Positions 14,709-22,157 of a stretch of 25,751 nt of DNA are shown piece after piece (position 1 is the stretch's first letter; each line of letters starts with the position of its first letter). Under the pieces are notes generated by a model, which saw only the letters and a list, made by a program, of their open reading frames with translations, did no database searches and had not been told where the DNA came from. Source of the DNA: Flavobacteriales bacterium UBA5869 (GTDB lineage: Bacteria > Bacteroidota > Bacteroidia > Flavobacteriales_D > Crocinitomicaceae); assembly GCA_002432565.1 (NCBI GenBank), contig DJFP01000117.1, forward strand, positions 4,896-30,646. The letters run 5' to 3'. Position numbers and translations under genes: made by a program.

Positions 14709-15359
14709 CTAATCTTTGTATTTATCGATAAACTCGTGAATGTATCTATTGTCAATATGAAGATCTGCGCGAATTTCCTCTATTGTCGTTTCAAACAACT
14801 TATTCAAATCATCAATTTTTTCAATTGAATCCATTGGCATTGATTGATCCATTAGGGATACTTGAAGTTTGGTGTCATCTTCAATCGATCTTAAAACTTT
14901 ATAGATTTCACTCATACTATCAATGATAATGTTCGGAAAAACATAGCCTTTTTCAGATAATATTTCTTGAAATTCAAGAACATCTGATTCTCCAATTCTC
15001 CAAAAAATTTGCGAGTAAAAATCATAACTTTCATCAAACATTGCATGTCCTTCGTAATATGTATTGCTTAAAGCAAAAATCCTAGCTCTAAAGCCTGCGA
15101 TTTTCTTTAAAGCATCGATTTTATCCTGTAACAATGTTTCATGGATTTTCTGTAATGTTGCTAAAACAAGTGGCTGAAATGAAGCCTTAATTTGAACAAT
15201 TTCACTTTCGGTTTTCTTTACTTGAACTGTAAGTTGTTCGAATTCCTTTTTTCTCTTCTTTTTATCAAATAGACGTAGAATTGAGAACGTACCAATTGAA
15301 ATACCAATTGGTACAATTACAAGTTTGAGAATTTCAAAATATGAGTTCGAGTTATTCAT
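14709..15359 (-). CDS. Membrane-anchored coiled-coil protein, last gene of the cluster
   Basis: 216 residues. One N-terminal membrane segment (ILKLVIVPIGISIGTFSILR, about 9-28) is followed by a positively charged stretch (DKKKRKKEF) that places the rest in the cytoplasm. A coiled coil covers about 40-95, and the remaining 120 residues are helical and acidic. I recognise no family. It starts 9 nt after the PD-(D/E)XK gene and is the last gene of the seven-gene cluster. A membrane-tethered effector or anchor is one reading, with no direct support. Confidence 0.7.
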   Translation of the reverse strand: MNNSNSYFEILKLVIVPIGISIGTFSILRLFDKKKRKKEFEQLTVQVKKTESEIVQIKASFQPLVLATLQKIHETLLQDKIDALKKIAGFRARIFALSNTYYEGHAMFDESYDFYSQIFWRIGESDVLEFQEILSEKGYVFPNIIIDSMSEIYKVLRSIEDDTKLQVSLMDQSMPMDSIEKIDDLNKLFETTIEEIRADLHIDNRYIHEFIDKYKD

Positions 15360-15368
15360 AAAAGGATG

Positions 15369-16334
15369 TTATTGTCTTATTCTTAAACCAATTCTATCGT
15401 TATCGACATAAAGATAATTGTTTGGTAAGTCAGATTCAGATTGAAAATTTAAAGGTTTTATATCTCTTGAAATTCCATTTTTGGCATAGTCATTTATATG
15501 ATAAGGTAACAATAAAGTGGGGTTATAAATTTCGAAAAACTCATGATGCCAAAATGGACGAAATCGCATTTCATTCGGGAAGAGTTTCCTAACCAATCTG
15601 TAAGTCAGATGAATTTCATAGAATTTTTCGCCTTGATATTCGTAAATGTTGTAGTCAAAAAATTCTTCGTTGAGAAACTCCGATAAATCACTATAATAAT
15701 CTTTCGTTAATCCAATAAGCAATTCCTCTTGGTAGGGAATATCATCATTAAAAGGATCATGATACTTACATTTTACCTGATCGTACAAATTGTAAGCTAC
15801 GGATGCGACTGTGAAATTGACAGGAATTCCTCCAGTTCGTGATTGAGCCTTATGTTTTGCCATATTGCCTGAACCATTTGATGAAAAGCCTTTGGCTTCG
15901 AGTGCAAATGTTGAGTTGTTTGTAAATGCTAATAAATCAGGTCTTCTAACTTGTTTGCCGTTTACGAAAAGCGGAATAGGTGGATTGTGAATTCGCATAG
16001 CTGCTTCATAATTCACTGTGTAGAGACTATGATCTATGCGTTTTGAAAGAAAATCTGCAATGGCTTTTCCAGCCAAGTTTGAAAATTGTCCTTTTTCTGT
16101 TGGATCAGACAATTTTATCGGAGGTTCTGAAAATCTATCATTACGGAACTCTTGTCGTTGCATGTATGAACTGTAATGTAAAAACATGGCAAGTGTTCTG
16201 ATAAGCTTCTGCGGTTTCGGAGCATAACGTTGACCAGCGATAGCCAAATGTTTTGCAAATGCTAGTCTCGTCATTCTATGAGTTTGATTATGGACTACTC
16301 CTGTTTGATCAATGTATTCAACATCTATATTCAT
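15369..16334 (-). CDS. PD-(D/E)XK-family nuclease
   Basis: 321 residues. The stretch RRPDLLAFTNN...ALEAKGF gives P132-D133 and E146-A-K148, the catalytic core of the PD-(D/E)XK (restriction endonuclease-like) fold, with E110 as a possible extra acidic ligand. The N-terminal 90 residues and C-terminal 150 residues are unassigned and could recognise the target. No methyltransferase is encoded nearby, so it is not a standard restriction enzyme pair. It lies 5 nt downstream of the DUF4365 gene, and the two are surely co-transcribed. A DNA-cutting effector of a defence system is the best guess. Confidence 0.78.
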   Translation of the reverse strand: MNIDVEYIDQTGVVHNQTHRMTRLAFAKHLAIAGQRYAPKPQKLIRTLAMFLHYSSYMQRQEFRNDRFSEPPIKLSDPTEKGQFSNLAGKAIADFLSKRIDHSLYTVNYEAAMRIHNPPIPLFVNGKQVRRPDLLAFTNNSTFALEAKGFSSNGSGNMAKHKAQSRTGGIPVNFTVASVAYNLYDQVKCKYHDPFNDDIPYQEELLIGLTKDYYSDLSEFLNEEFFDYNIYEYQGEKFYEIHLTYRLVRKLFPNEMRFRPFWHHEFFEIYNPTLLLPYHINDYAKNGISRDIKPLNFQSESDLPNNYLYVDNDRIGLRIRQ

Positions 16335-16339
16335 AGTTT

Positions 16340-18121
16340 CTATTTTCGGTCTGTTGGAAATTCGAATGCTAATAACTCTTTAGCGGACCAAACAATGCGA
16401 TCAGCTATGTCTACGGGAAGGTGTTCAAAGGGTCTTTTTAGGAAATCACCGATTCCACTATTATTTGCAACTTCATGAATCTTTATTAATCGAGGTTTGG
16501 CTTCGTTCAGAAAGCGGTCATAACTAGTACCGTTATTACTTACAGATTCAAAGTTGATTCTTAACGATTCCAAATCTTGTGCATCGATTTTGGTTTTAAT
16601 TAAGTTCTTTACGTTTGCTAACTGCTTTGATTCACCAAGAAAGTGGAGAATCTCGTATTTAAGTACTAAGCAGTGAATAATGTTCTCGTTATCATTTCTT
16701 GTTTGATATAAATCTATGCAACCATCCAAAAATTGAAGACTTTTATCAAATGATTTTGTTGTCTTTTCATCCACTACTGGATCATAATTCAATTCTTCGA
16801 AATTCCAGGTATTGTAAAATTGAATTATGTAAGCATGCTGATACTGCCATTCAATCCTTAGTCTACTAACAATCCCTAAAGTATTTATATCATTTGACGG
16901 AGAAATAAACCTAATTAATTCATCATTTCTTCTATAGAATTGGGATTCTATTAAATCCCATTGCCTGTTTATTTCATCCACAAGTGTTTGATTTCTAGTA
17001 GTTGTTGCCAAACTCAAATTAAGACAAAGGTCATGTAATAACAATTTGGATTCAGCCTCTAAAATACGTGCATATCCGTAGGCTCTTGCCTTCTGGTTTT
17101 CTGGTTCCTCAGCAATTACTTGATTTATTCTCTCATAGAAATCAAGTAATTGGTTTTTACTTTTGTTATTCTTCTGCAAAGCTTTAAACTCTTTTTCAAT
17201 TTTTAGAAACGATCCCAAATCTTCCTTTTGTACCAGTTTTTCTAACTCTGATTGATAGGATTTTTTATCTAACATTCCACTTTGATGCTTCGCCAATAAC
17301 AAAGTGTATTGGAACATATATCTAATTTGAGGTTCCAATTTATCCTGATCTCTTTCAACTTGTCGCAAATAGTCAATTGCTCTATACACTCTTCCCCTAA
17401 AGAAATAAGCTACTCCACATACTAAGTTGAATATTATAGGCAAAGACAGATGTTGACTTGTACGCTGTTCAATTTCAATGATTAAATCGAATTCTGCACG
17501 GTTGATGAGTTCAAGACCGTGATTCTCTAAAAAAGCAATATTTTGTTCTACACTGTACACTTCTCGATTAGTATCAATGACAATGCCTTTTGAATCTGAT
17601 TTTGACGTATCTAAATGAAAATGAAGACTTCTTAAAAGTTGTCCATTGTTTTTGGTTCGCTCATAAATTTCATCGATTGCTGACTTGTCTAGCAGTTTGT
17701 TGAAACGAATAAGAAATTTATTCGGAAACTTGCCTTTTTTATACTTTTCCAGCAGGTTTTGATAAACCTGTGTGGACTGTTCATAATAGAATTGCTTGTT
17801 CACATGATCGTAAAAGAAATAGTATGACTGAATTGAAGAGTTTTGTAAATAATTGATGTTACTTACTTCTACTCCAAAGGATATTGAACCATCTTTATTC
17901 TTTTTACTAGCATTTGAAGACTTCAATTGGACGGCAAATCTAAAATTGGTATAAAATCCTTCCTCTTTGATTTCAATAGTTAAATCTATACCCTTATCAC
18001 GCTGTAATTCCTCCCTAATTTCAAACAATTCCGGATCAAACAACTCTGATAATTTAGTTCTTGAAATAGTCTCCAAACTTTCCTGATTGGATGAACGAGG
18101 TAAAGGAAGATTTCTAGTCAT
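16340..18121 (-). CDS. DUF4365-type nuclease-like domain fused to a long helical repeat region
   Basis: 593 residues from the ATG at 18121. Residues 1-160 resemble DUF4365, a PD-(D/E)XK-fold domain common in defence islands: RDKGIDLTIEIKEEG with D46 and E50, then FAVQLKSS with Q65-x-K67. Residues about 210-590 are almost all helical and TPR-like, with several RAxxYxRxLE-type helices, suited to protein or ligand sensing. The start overlaps the upstream stop in ATGACTAG (8 nt shared), so translation is coupled to the RusA-like gene. An upstream in-frame ATG at 18187 is less likely because it lies deep inside that gene. Confidence 0.8.
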   Translation of the reverse strand: MTRNLPLPRSSNQESLETISRTKLSELFDPELFEIREELQRDKGIDLTIEIKEEGFYTNFRFAVQLKSSNASKKNKDGSISFGVEVSNINYLQNSSIQSYYFFYDHVNKQFYYEQSTQVYQNLLEKYKKGKFPNKFLIRFNKLLDKSAIDEIYERTKNNGQLLRSLHFHLDTSKSDSKGIVIDTNREVYSVEQNIAFLENHGLELINRAEFDLIIEIEQRTSQHLSLPIIFNLVCGVAYFFRGRVYRAIDYLRQVERDQDKLEPQIRYMFQYTLLLAKHQSGMLDKKSYQSELEKLVQKEDLGSFLKIEKEFKALQKNNKSKNQLLDFYERINQVIAEEPENQKARAYGYARILEAESKLLLHDLCLNLSLATTTRNQTLVDEINRQWDLIESQFYRRNDELIRFISPSNDINTLGIVSRLRIEWQYQHAYIIQFYNTWNFEELNYDPVVDEKTTKSFDKSLQFLDGCIDLYQTRNDNENIIHCLVLKYEILHFLGESKQLANVKNLIKTKIDAQDLESLRINFESVSNNGTSYDRFLNEAKPRLIKIHEVANNSGIGDFLKRPFEHLPVDIADRIVWSAKELLAFEFPTDRK

Positions 18122-19289
18122 AATTGTCGAGTTTAAAGTTGAGACTATTGACCGTATCCCAAATGTTATCCCAATAAGAATTACCATTCGTTATCATAAA
18201 TGAAATTTGTCCTCCAACTGGAGTTGATTCTAATCTTGGTCTTGTGATAACTTGATAATTCAATATCTTGTTTTTAAGGTTCTTTGGAAGTTTAAAGTCA
18301 GGAATAATTTCTAAAATATTTTGAGGGTAAACATAACCACTGGGAGGATCCAATATTTCAGTCAGAATCGGCGCGATATAACGTACAAGATTATCAAGAT
18401 CCATACTGTTTAGTTCAGAAGGAGTATAGAATACCGTTATCCCAATTGGGTGCATTAAAGGCACTAGTATTGGAAACTTTCTTTTAAAATCATCTATTTT
18501 GGTTCTGATATTTTTCTTGAAATCATTTCCTGAACCAGACTTATAAGGGCTTTCCCCAATGTTAATTGATCCAACCGAAAACATTATAGGCTCTATATTT
18601 AGATTCAGGATTTTTTGAAAACTTTTGAGGAAGTCATGGTTTCTGTGTCTATCAAATGAGACTTGATACATTAGAATGATCTGAGAAACACTAAGTTTGT
18701 TTAATTCAAAATAATCTGATTGAATTTGCTGTTTTCTATGGCTTTTGTACCACAAATCTTTTTCATCAACGTACTGCTCCAAATCATCCGTCAAATCATA
18801 TCTGAATGGTTCTTCTTCATCACTAAAATTCGTTTGAATAAAAGATGCCAATTCAATATCCTGAATAAACATATTCAGATTAAAGGCTTGTATTTCGATT
18901 TTTGGCTTGTCACTATTTAAATGGTAGTTGGCAATGAGAATCTTTATCTGATCATCATCGTTGAAAAGAATCTTCGAAAGCTCATCAATACCAGGCATTT
19001 CTTTGTGCATTAAATCAAGATAGTTTTTAACTAAATTCTGTAATGCAGGTGGATCGTTACTTTGTGATAGAAAAAAATCGATCTTTAGGATAATATTACT
19101 TTGAAACCGACGCCTTTTTTCCTCTCTCAATTTGCTAAGAAGACTTGATCTAAAATTGATCGCTTCACTTTTGGAAATTACCTTAGTCTTAGGTTCTTGT
19201 TCAATGGAAAAACGAAACACTTTCGCAAAGCGTTTAAACCACTCATGATTCCTCCCTTTTATAGAGTGTATGTATTCCGTCCGATCCAT
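18114..19289 (-). CDS. Protein with two tandem RusA-like folds
   Basis: 391 residues. RusA enzymes resolve Holliday junctions and share the motifs PDLDNLVK...LD and DDSQV. Here residues 81-92 read PALQNLVKNYLD, with A82 and Q84 in place of the two aspartates, and 111-115 read DDDQI. A second copy starts near residue 233 (EPIMFSVGSINIGESPYKS). It contains MDLDNLVRYIAPIL with D297 and D299 intact, but no DDSQ-like motif (nearest NYQV, about residue 346). So each half keeps a different part of the active site. It overlaps the next gene by 8 nt. The RusA placement is by eye and the function is inferred. Confidence 0.68.
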   Translation of the reverse strand: MDRTEYIHSIKGRNHEWFKRFAKVFRFSIEQEPKTKVISKSEAINFRSSLLSKLREEKRRRFQSNIILKIDFFLSQSNDPPALQNLVKNYLDLMHKEMPGIDELSKILFNDDDQIKILIANYHLNSDKPKIEIQAFNLNMFIQDIELASFIQTNFSDEEEPFRYDLTDDLEQYVDEKDLWYKSHRKQQIQSDYFELNKLSVSQIILMYQVSFDRHRNHDFLKSFQKILNLNIEPIMFSVGSINIGESPYKSGSGNDFKKNIRTKIDDFKRKFPILVPLMHPIGITVFYTPSELNSMDLDNLVRYIAPILTEILDPPSGYVYPQNILEIIPDFKLPKNLKNKILNYQVITRPRLESTPVGGQISFMITNGNSYWDNIWDTVNSLNFKLDNYD

Positions 19290-19318
19290 CTATATAGTAG
19301 TTTAGAGTAAGAAAGCAT

Positions 19319-20317
19319 TTATTCCATTTTATCTCGCAGGATTTTCAACCTTTCATCTAGTACTTTGGCTACTGCATCATTGAATAGAGTAATGTCACTT
19401 AAAGCGTATGACTCGTCTCTAGCTATTCTATTGTAGCCATTTATTACTGACTGATTAAGGTTGCTTATCGTGGAAAATTTTGCTTTCAGTGGTTCGAAAT
19501 AAGTACAGAAATCACGGAGAAAAAGACATAGAATTAAAACAGAAAATTTTACCGAAAAATTAGCACTAAAATCGGCGTGATCCTCTAAATGCAAATCTCT
19601 AAATTGAAATACTGAAACATTAGATGGATGAGTTGAATTAGACATCATGGAATAAAGGTTATCAAATTTGTCTTGAACACCGGAATTCAACCACATTTGT
19701 GCCCAACTCATTTTATAAATCTTGCCATCATTATATGCGACTTGAAACTCTTTTTTCTTAATGAACCCCTTCATTTTTTCTATTTCATGAGTCCCAAGAT
19801 TCATTAGAAAAGGGTTAGTTAAAATATGCTCTTTCAGCTCTTCAATTAATTCAGCTTCTTTATTTCTCTTCTGCAACTGCTCCTCATTCATTGCTTCAGA
19901 GTTGCTTTTTTGTCGGTATTGTAAACCACTTACCACCCAAAGCTCATGAAGCAGCCTTCTTTCATCGTAGGAGTTTGTTCTATTATAGATATTATTGAAG
20001 TTGCAAAACGCTTCAAATTGTGATCTAACAATTCCCCACATAGACATTGGGTCAATTGGTAATTTTAAACTATCATCGATGTTTGTATATAAAGTTCTTA
20101 ATGAAATTGATCTTCTTACTGTCATTTCGAATAATAGCTTCGCATCCCTATCTAAACTATATTCTATATTAACATTCTTCATTTCATCGAATACTGTATT
20201 ACAAGTATCCACGACAATGTCTAATACATTCAAATGGTCTTCTTTTGTTATTGGCTTTAGCATTAAAAAACCTAACAGAAATTCCTGAAATTCTGGTTGA
20301 AAATTATTGTTTTCCAT
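19319..20317 (-). CDS. DUF5677/HEPN-like helical protein
   Basis: 332 residues, helical throughout. MWGIVRSQFEAFCNFNNIYN (about 93-112) and LYSMMSNSTHPSN (about 222-234) follow the R..E and S..H/HP pattern of DUF5677, a HEPN-related family often found in defence islands. A charged helix (about 143-165) lies between them. No signal or membrane segment. It starts 2 nt after the zinc-ribbon membrane gene and lies 29 nt before the RusA-like gene, within the cluster. Whether it is an RNase is not clear, because the classical R-x4-6-H motif is not exact. Confidence 0.65.
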   Translation of the reverse strand: MENNNFQPEFQEFLLGFLMLKPITKEDHLNVLDIVVDTCNTVFDEMKNVNIEYSLDRDAKLLFEMTVRRSISLRTLYTNIDDSLKLPIDPMSMWGIVRSQFEAFCNFNNIYNRTNSYDERRLLHELWVVSGLQYRQKSNSEAMNEEQLQKRNKEAELIEELKEHILTNPFLMNLGTHEIEKMKGFIKKKEFQVAYNDGKIYKMSWAQMWLNSGVQDKFDNLYSMMSNSTHPSNVSVFQFRDLHLEDHADFSANFSVKFSVLILCLFLRDFCTYFEPLKAKFSTISNLNQSVINGYNRIARDESYALSDITLFNDAVAKVLDERLKILRDKME

Positions 20318-20319
20318 GC

Positions 20320-20862
20320 CTACTTTAATCTTGATTCAAAAGATTCTAACTCAGATATTATTCGGGTTTTGACATCTTCCCAAAGTCTAAAATCAACTTC
20401 TCTTCCACAATTGCATCTATAATCTCCATAATATTTGTCGACCATTCTTAAATTACCATTACCGCAGTTTTGACAATATGGACGAAGATTTTTTACCTCG
20501 TAATTTTTGTTATTAACCTCCAGTTCAAATTTGAAAAGATAAGTATCATTTGTACCTTGTATTTGTGCGGTAAACTCTTTTGGCATTTCTCTAATTGCCT
20601 TGTTCATTAATCTTTCTTTTTGTGTTTTACGTTTAAAAATCCGTCTGTACAAAAATGATAAAAGATAAACGGATACTAGATATAGTAAGACTTCCCATAA
20701 GTAGAATTGTCTACTAAAAAAATTAATGAATTTATTTGTGCTATCTGAAAAGAATGAAGTGACAGAAGTCAAGTTTTCCCCGGCTTTTAAAAATGCGCCA
20801 ATAATTAATAATATTATTGGGAAAATGTATGGTTTGAAGATGTTGTCAAAGAAGTTTTTCAT
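20320..20862 (-). CDS. Two-pass membrane protein with C-terminal zinc ribbon
   Basis: 180 residues. Two membrane segments (IFPIILLIIGAFLKAG, about 13-28, and FYLWEVLLYLVSVYLLSFLY, about 52-71) form a hairpin that leaves the C-terminus in the cytoplasm. After basic residues (RRIFKRKTQKER) comes a beta region and a zinc ribbon with CQNC and CNC (about 129-155). The ribbon could bind nucleic acid or a partner. First structural gene after the XRE regulator, 101 nt away. No family was recognised. Confidence 0.72.
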   Translation of the reverse strand: MKNFFDNIFKPYIFPIILLIIGAFLKAGENLTSVTSFFSDSTNKFINFFSRQFYLWEVLLYLVSVYLLSFLYRRIFKRKTQKERLMNKAIREMPKEFTAQIQGTNDTYLFKFELEVNNKNYEVKNLRPYCQNCGNGNLRMVDKYYGDYRCNCGREVDFRLWEDVKTRIISELESFESRLK

Positions 20863-20963
20863 GTGAATAGTGTTATTAATTTCCGTTTAATCCCGCAACT
20901 CATGCAAGAAAAGACTAATTGGAATCGATAGTGGTATTACTAGTAATGCAATTACTAAGCTTT

Positions 20964-21239
20964 TTATTTCTCGTCCTCGTCAGGAGTAGGTGTAATAAGG
21001 CGTTGTGCGTTCACTTTTAATGCTACGGCAATCATTCTCAGCGTTTCGATAGATGGTTGAGACGAATTCGTACAATAACTTGAAATCCGAGTCTTGGAAA
21101 GTCCGGTTAGTTCGCTCAATGTTGTCTGTGATACATTTTTTTCGGCAAGAACTATCTTGATTCTGTTGTGATGTATTTTCTCTCCCAATGTCTTAAATTT
21201 GGTATCTAATATACTCAAATGTAGGCTTAATAGCGACAC
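20964..21239 (-). CDS. XRE-family helix-turn-helix regulator
   Basis: Up to 91 residues. A Cro/C1-type helix-turn-helix occupies about 38-58 (SQTTLSELTGLSKTRISSYC), followed by PSIETLRMIAVALKV. The start is uncertain: GTG at 21239 gives the full length, while a TTG at codon 18 (LGEKIHHN) fits the usual beginning of the family better. It probably controls the minus-strand cluster and the divergent gene through the palindrome at 21294-21309. An acidic tail (TPDEDEK) ends the protein. Confidence 0.9.
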   Translation of the reverse strand: MSLLSLHLSILDTKFKTLGEKIHHNRIKIVLAEKNVSQTTLSELTGLSKTRISSYCTNSSQPSIETLRMIAVALKVNAQRLITPTPDEDEK

Positions 21240-21293
21240 GTTGAGTCTTCGAATTACTTGAACTAAAACACCTAAAACAATATTTATTCCAAA

Positions 21294-21309
21294 ATAAAGT
21301 AAACTTTAT
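21294..21309. promoter_or_regulatory. Palindromic operator between divergent XRE and small gene
   Basis: ATAAAGT-AA-ACTTTAT is a perfect 16-bp palindrome in the 133-nt gap between the two divergent genes. Position and symmetry fit the binding site of the XRE repressor; this is inferred. Confidence 0.55.
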
Positions 21310-21342
21310 CTGATTTAAGGTTAATTAGTTTAATCTATTTTG

Positions 21343-21350
21343 TATTTTTG
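21343..21350 (+). promoter_or_regulatory. -7 promoter box of the 108-residue gene
   Basis: TATTTTTG fits TAnnTTTG and lies 22 nt before the ATG at 21373. A -33 element is not clear. Confidence 0.4.
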
Positions 21351-21372
21351 ACTCGTGTAAAATATTTGAGTC

Positions 21373-21699
21373 ATGCAGAAAAAAACTCCAAAAAAGGTTA
21401 TCATTCAATTGATAAAAGACGATTTAAGACACCAACATTCGGTTTTAGGACTAAATATGTTAGGGTTTTCGAACGAGAATTCCATGTTAGATATTTGCCG
21501 TTCCGTTTTCTCGATCATGGAACTCAATATCAACGATAGGAGGTTGGACCATCTAACAAATGAGTATTGTGATCGTGCTTATCATGTGACAGAGATTCAT
21601 TATAACGACAAGGAATCCTTTGAAAGACTGGCAACCGAAATCTATAACTGGCTCATCTTGGAACGAAAAAAATACCTAAAGACTCTGCGAAAATCCTGA
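21373..21699 (+). CDS. Small unknown protein divergent from the XRE gene
   Basis: 108 residues, helical, basic at both ends (MQKKTPKKV and ERKKYLKTLRKS), no membrane segment. I recognise no domain. It is transcribed away from the XRE regulator, shares its control region with it, and ends in a strong terminator. A role as partner of the regulator or as an element-maintenance protein is possible but unsupported. Confidence 0.7.
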   Translation: MQKKTPKKVIIQLIKDDLRHQHSVLGLNMLGFSNENSMLDICRSVFSIMELNINDRRLDHLTNEYCDRAYHVTEIHYNDKESFERLATEIYNWLILERKKYLKTLRKS

Positions 21700-21717
21700 A
21701 ACAATCAATTTATTCCT

Positions 21718-21743
21718 AACTGCCCACCAACTAGTGGGCAGTT
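21718..21743 (+). terminator. Terminator of the 108-residue gene
   Basis: AACTGCCCAC (21718-21727) pairs perfectly with GTGGGCAGTT (21734-21743), loop of 6, followed by ATCATTTTATT. Confidence 0.85.
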
Positions 21744-22157
21744 ATCATTTTATTGGGTATCCTGTATGGTTACATTTTGCTAAAGTGACTAACCAAAGAG
21801 GTTACCTAACGGATACCAAACAGGTCCGTTTTACTGGCTTTCAGGTAGTCTGAATGGTGACCTAATGAATACCAATTGGCAACCATTTTGGACACCCGGC
21901 GCACTCCTAATTGATCCCGTTTAGGATGCCAGTTTTTCACCAAAAAGGTCTTTAACATTTTTTTCTTTCAGCTTAGGTAACAATTTGAATACTATGAACG
22001 TTATAGCAAAAAAAGACCTGTCAATCTGTTCTGATCGGAACAGAATGTAGTGACAGACCACCTTTCCCAATATTGAAACGCTGTATTTTGGGAAAACCAC
22101 CAAAGCAAGGTGAGAGAACCTCTCTCATAAGACAATCATTTTTTAATATTTCATACC
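21744..22157. other. Intergenic region with iteron-like repeats and a chain of hairpins
   Basis: 414 nt without a gene. Two diverged 22-nt direct repeats begin GGTTACCTAACGGATACC (21800) and GGTGACCTAATGAATACC (21856), 56 bp apart. A related inverted copy lies at about 21755-21775 and a weaker one at 21881-21897. Further right, stems follow each other: CTGTCA/TGACAG (22018-22056) enclosing TCTGTTC/GAACAGA (22025-22044), TTTCCCAA/TTGGGAAA (22063-22095) and TGAGAG/CTCTCA (22111-22127). It could be a binding region for the recombinase or a replication/transfer protein, a small RNA, or the leader of the next gene. Confidence 0.55.

Noticed and set aside
18122..18187. Extended N-terminus of the DUF4365 protein from the ATG at 18187
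   Set aside because: The extra 22 residues lie deep in the upstream gene; the ATG overlapping its stop is the normal coupled start.
14709..21239. Ordinary restriction-modification or CRISPR-Cas locus
   Set aside because: No methyltransferase, helicase, specificity subunit, Cas protein or repeat-spacer array is present.
21921..22103. 60-residue minus-strand frame in the iteron/hairpin region
   Set aside because: Crosses the nested hairpins, has no promoter or ribosome site, and resembles no protein; structure explains it better.
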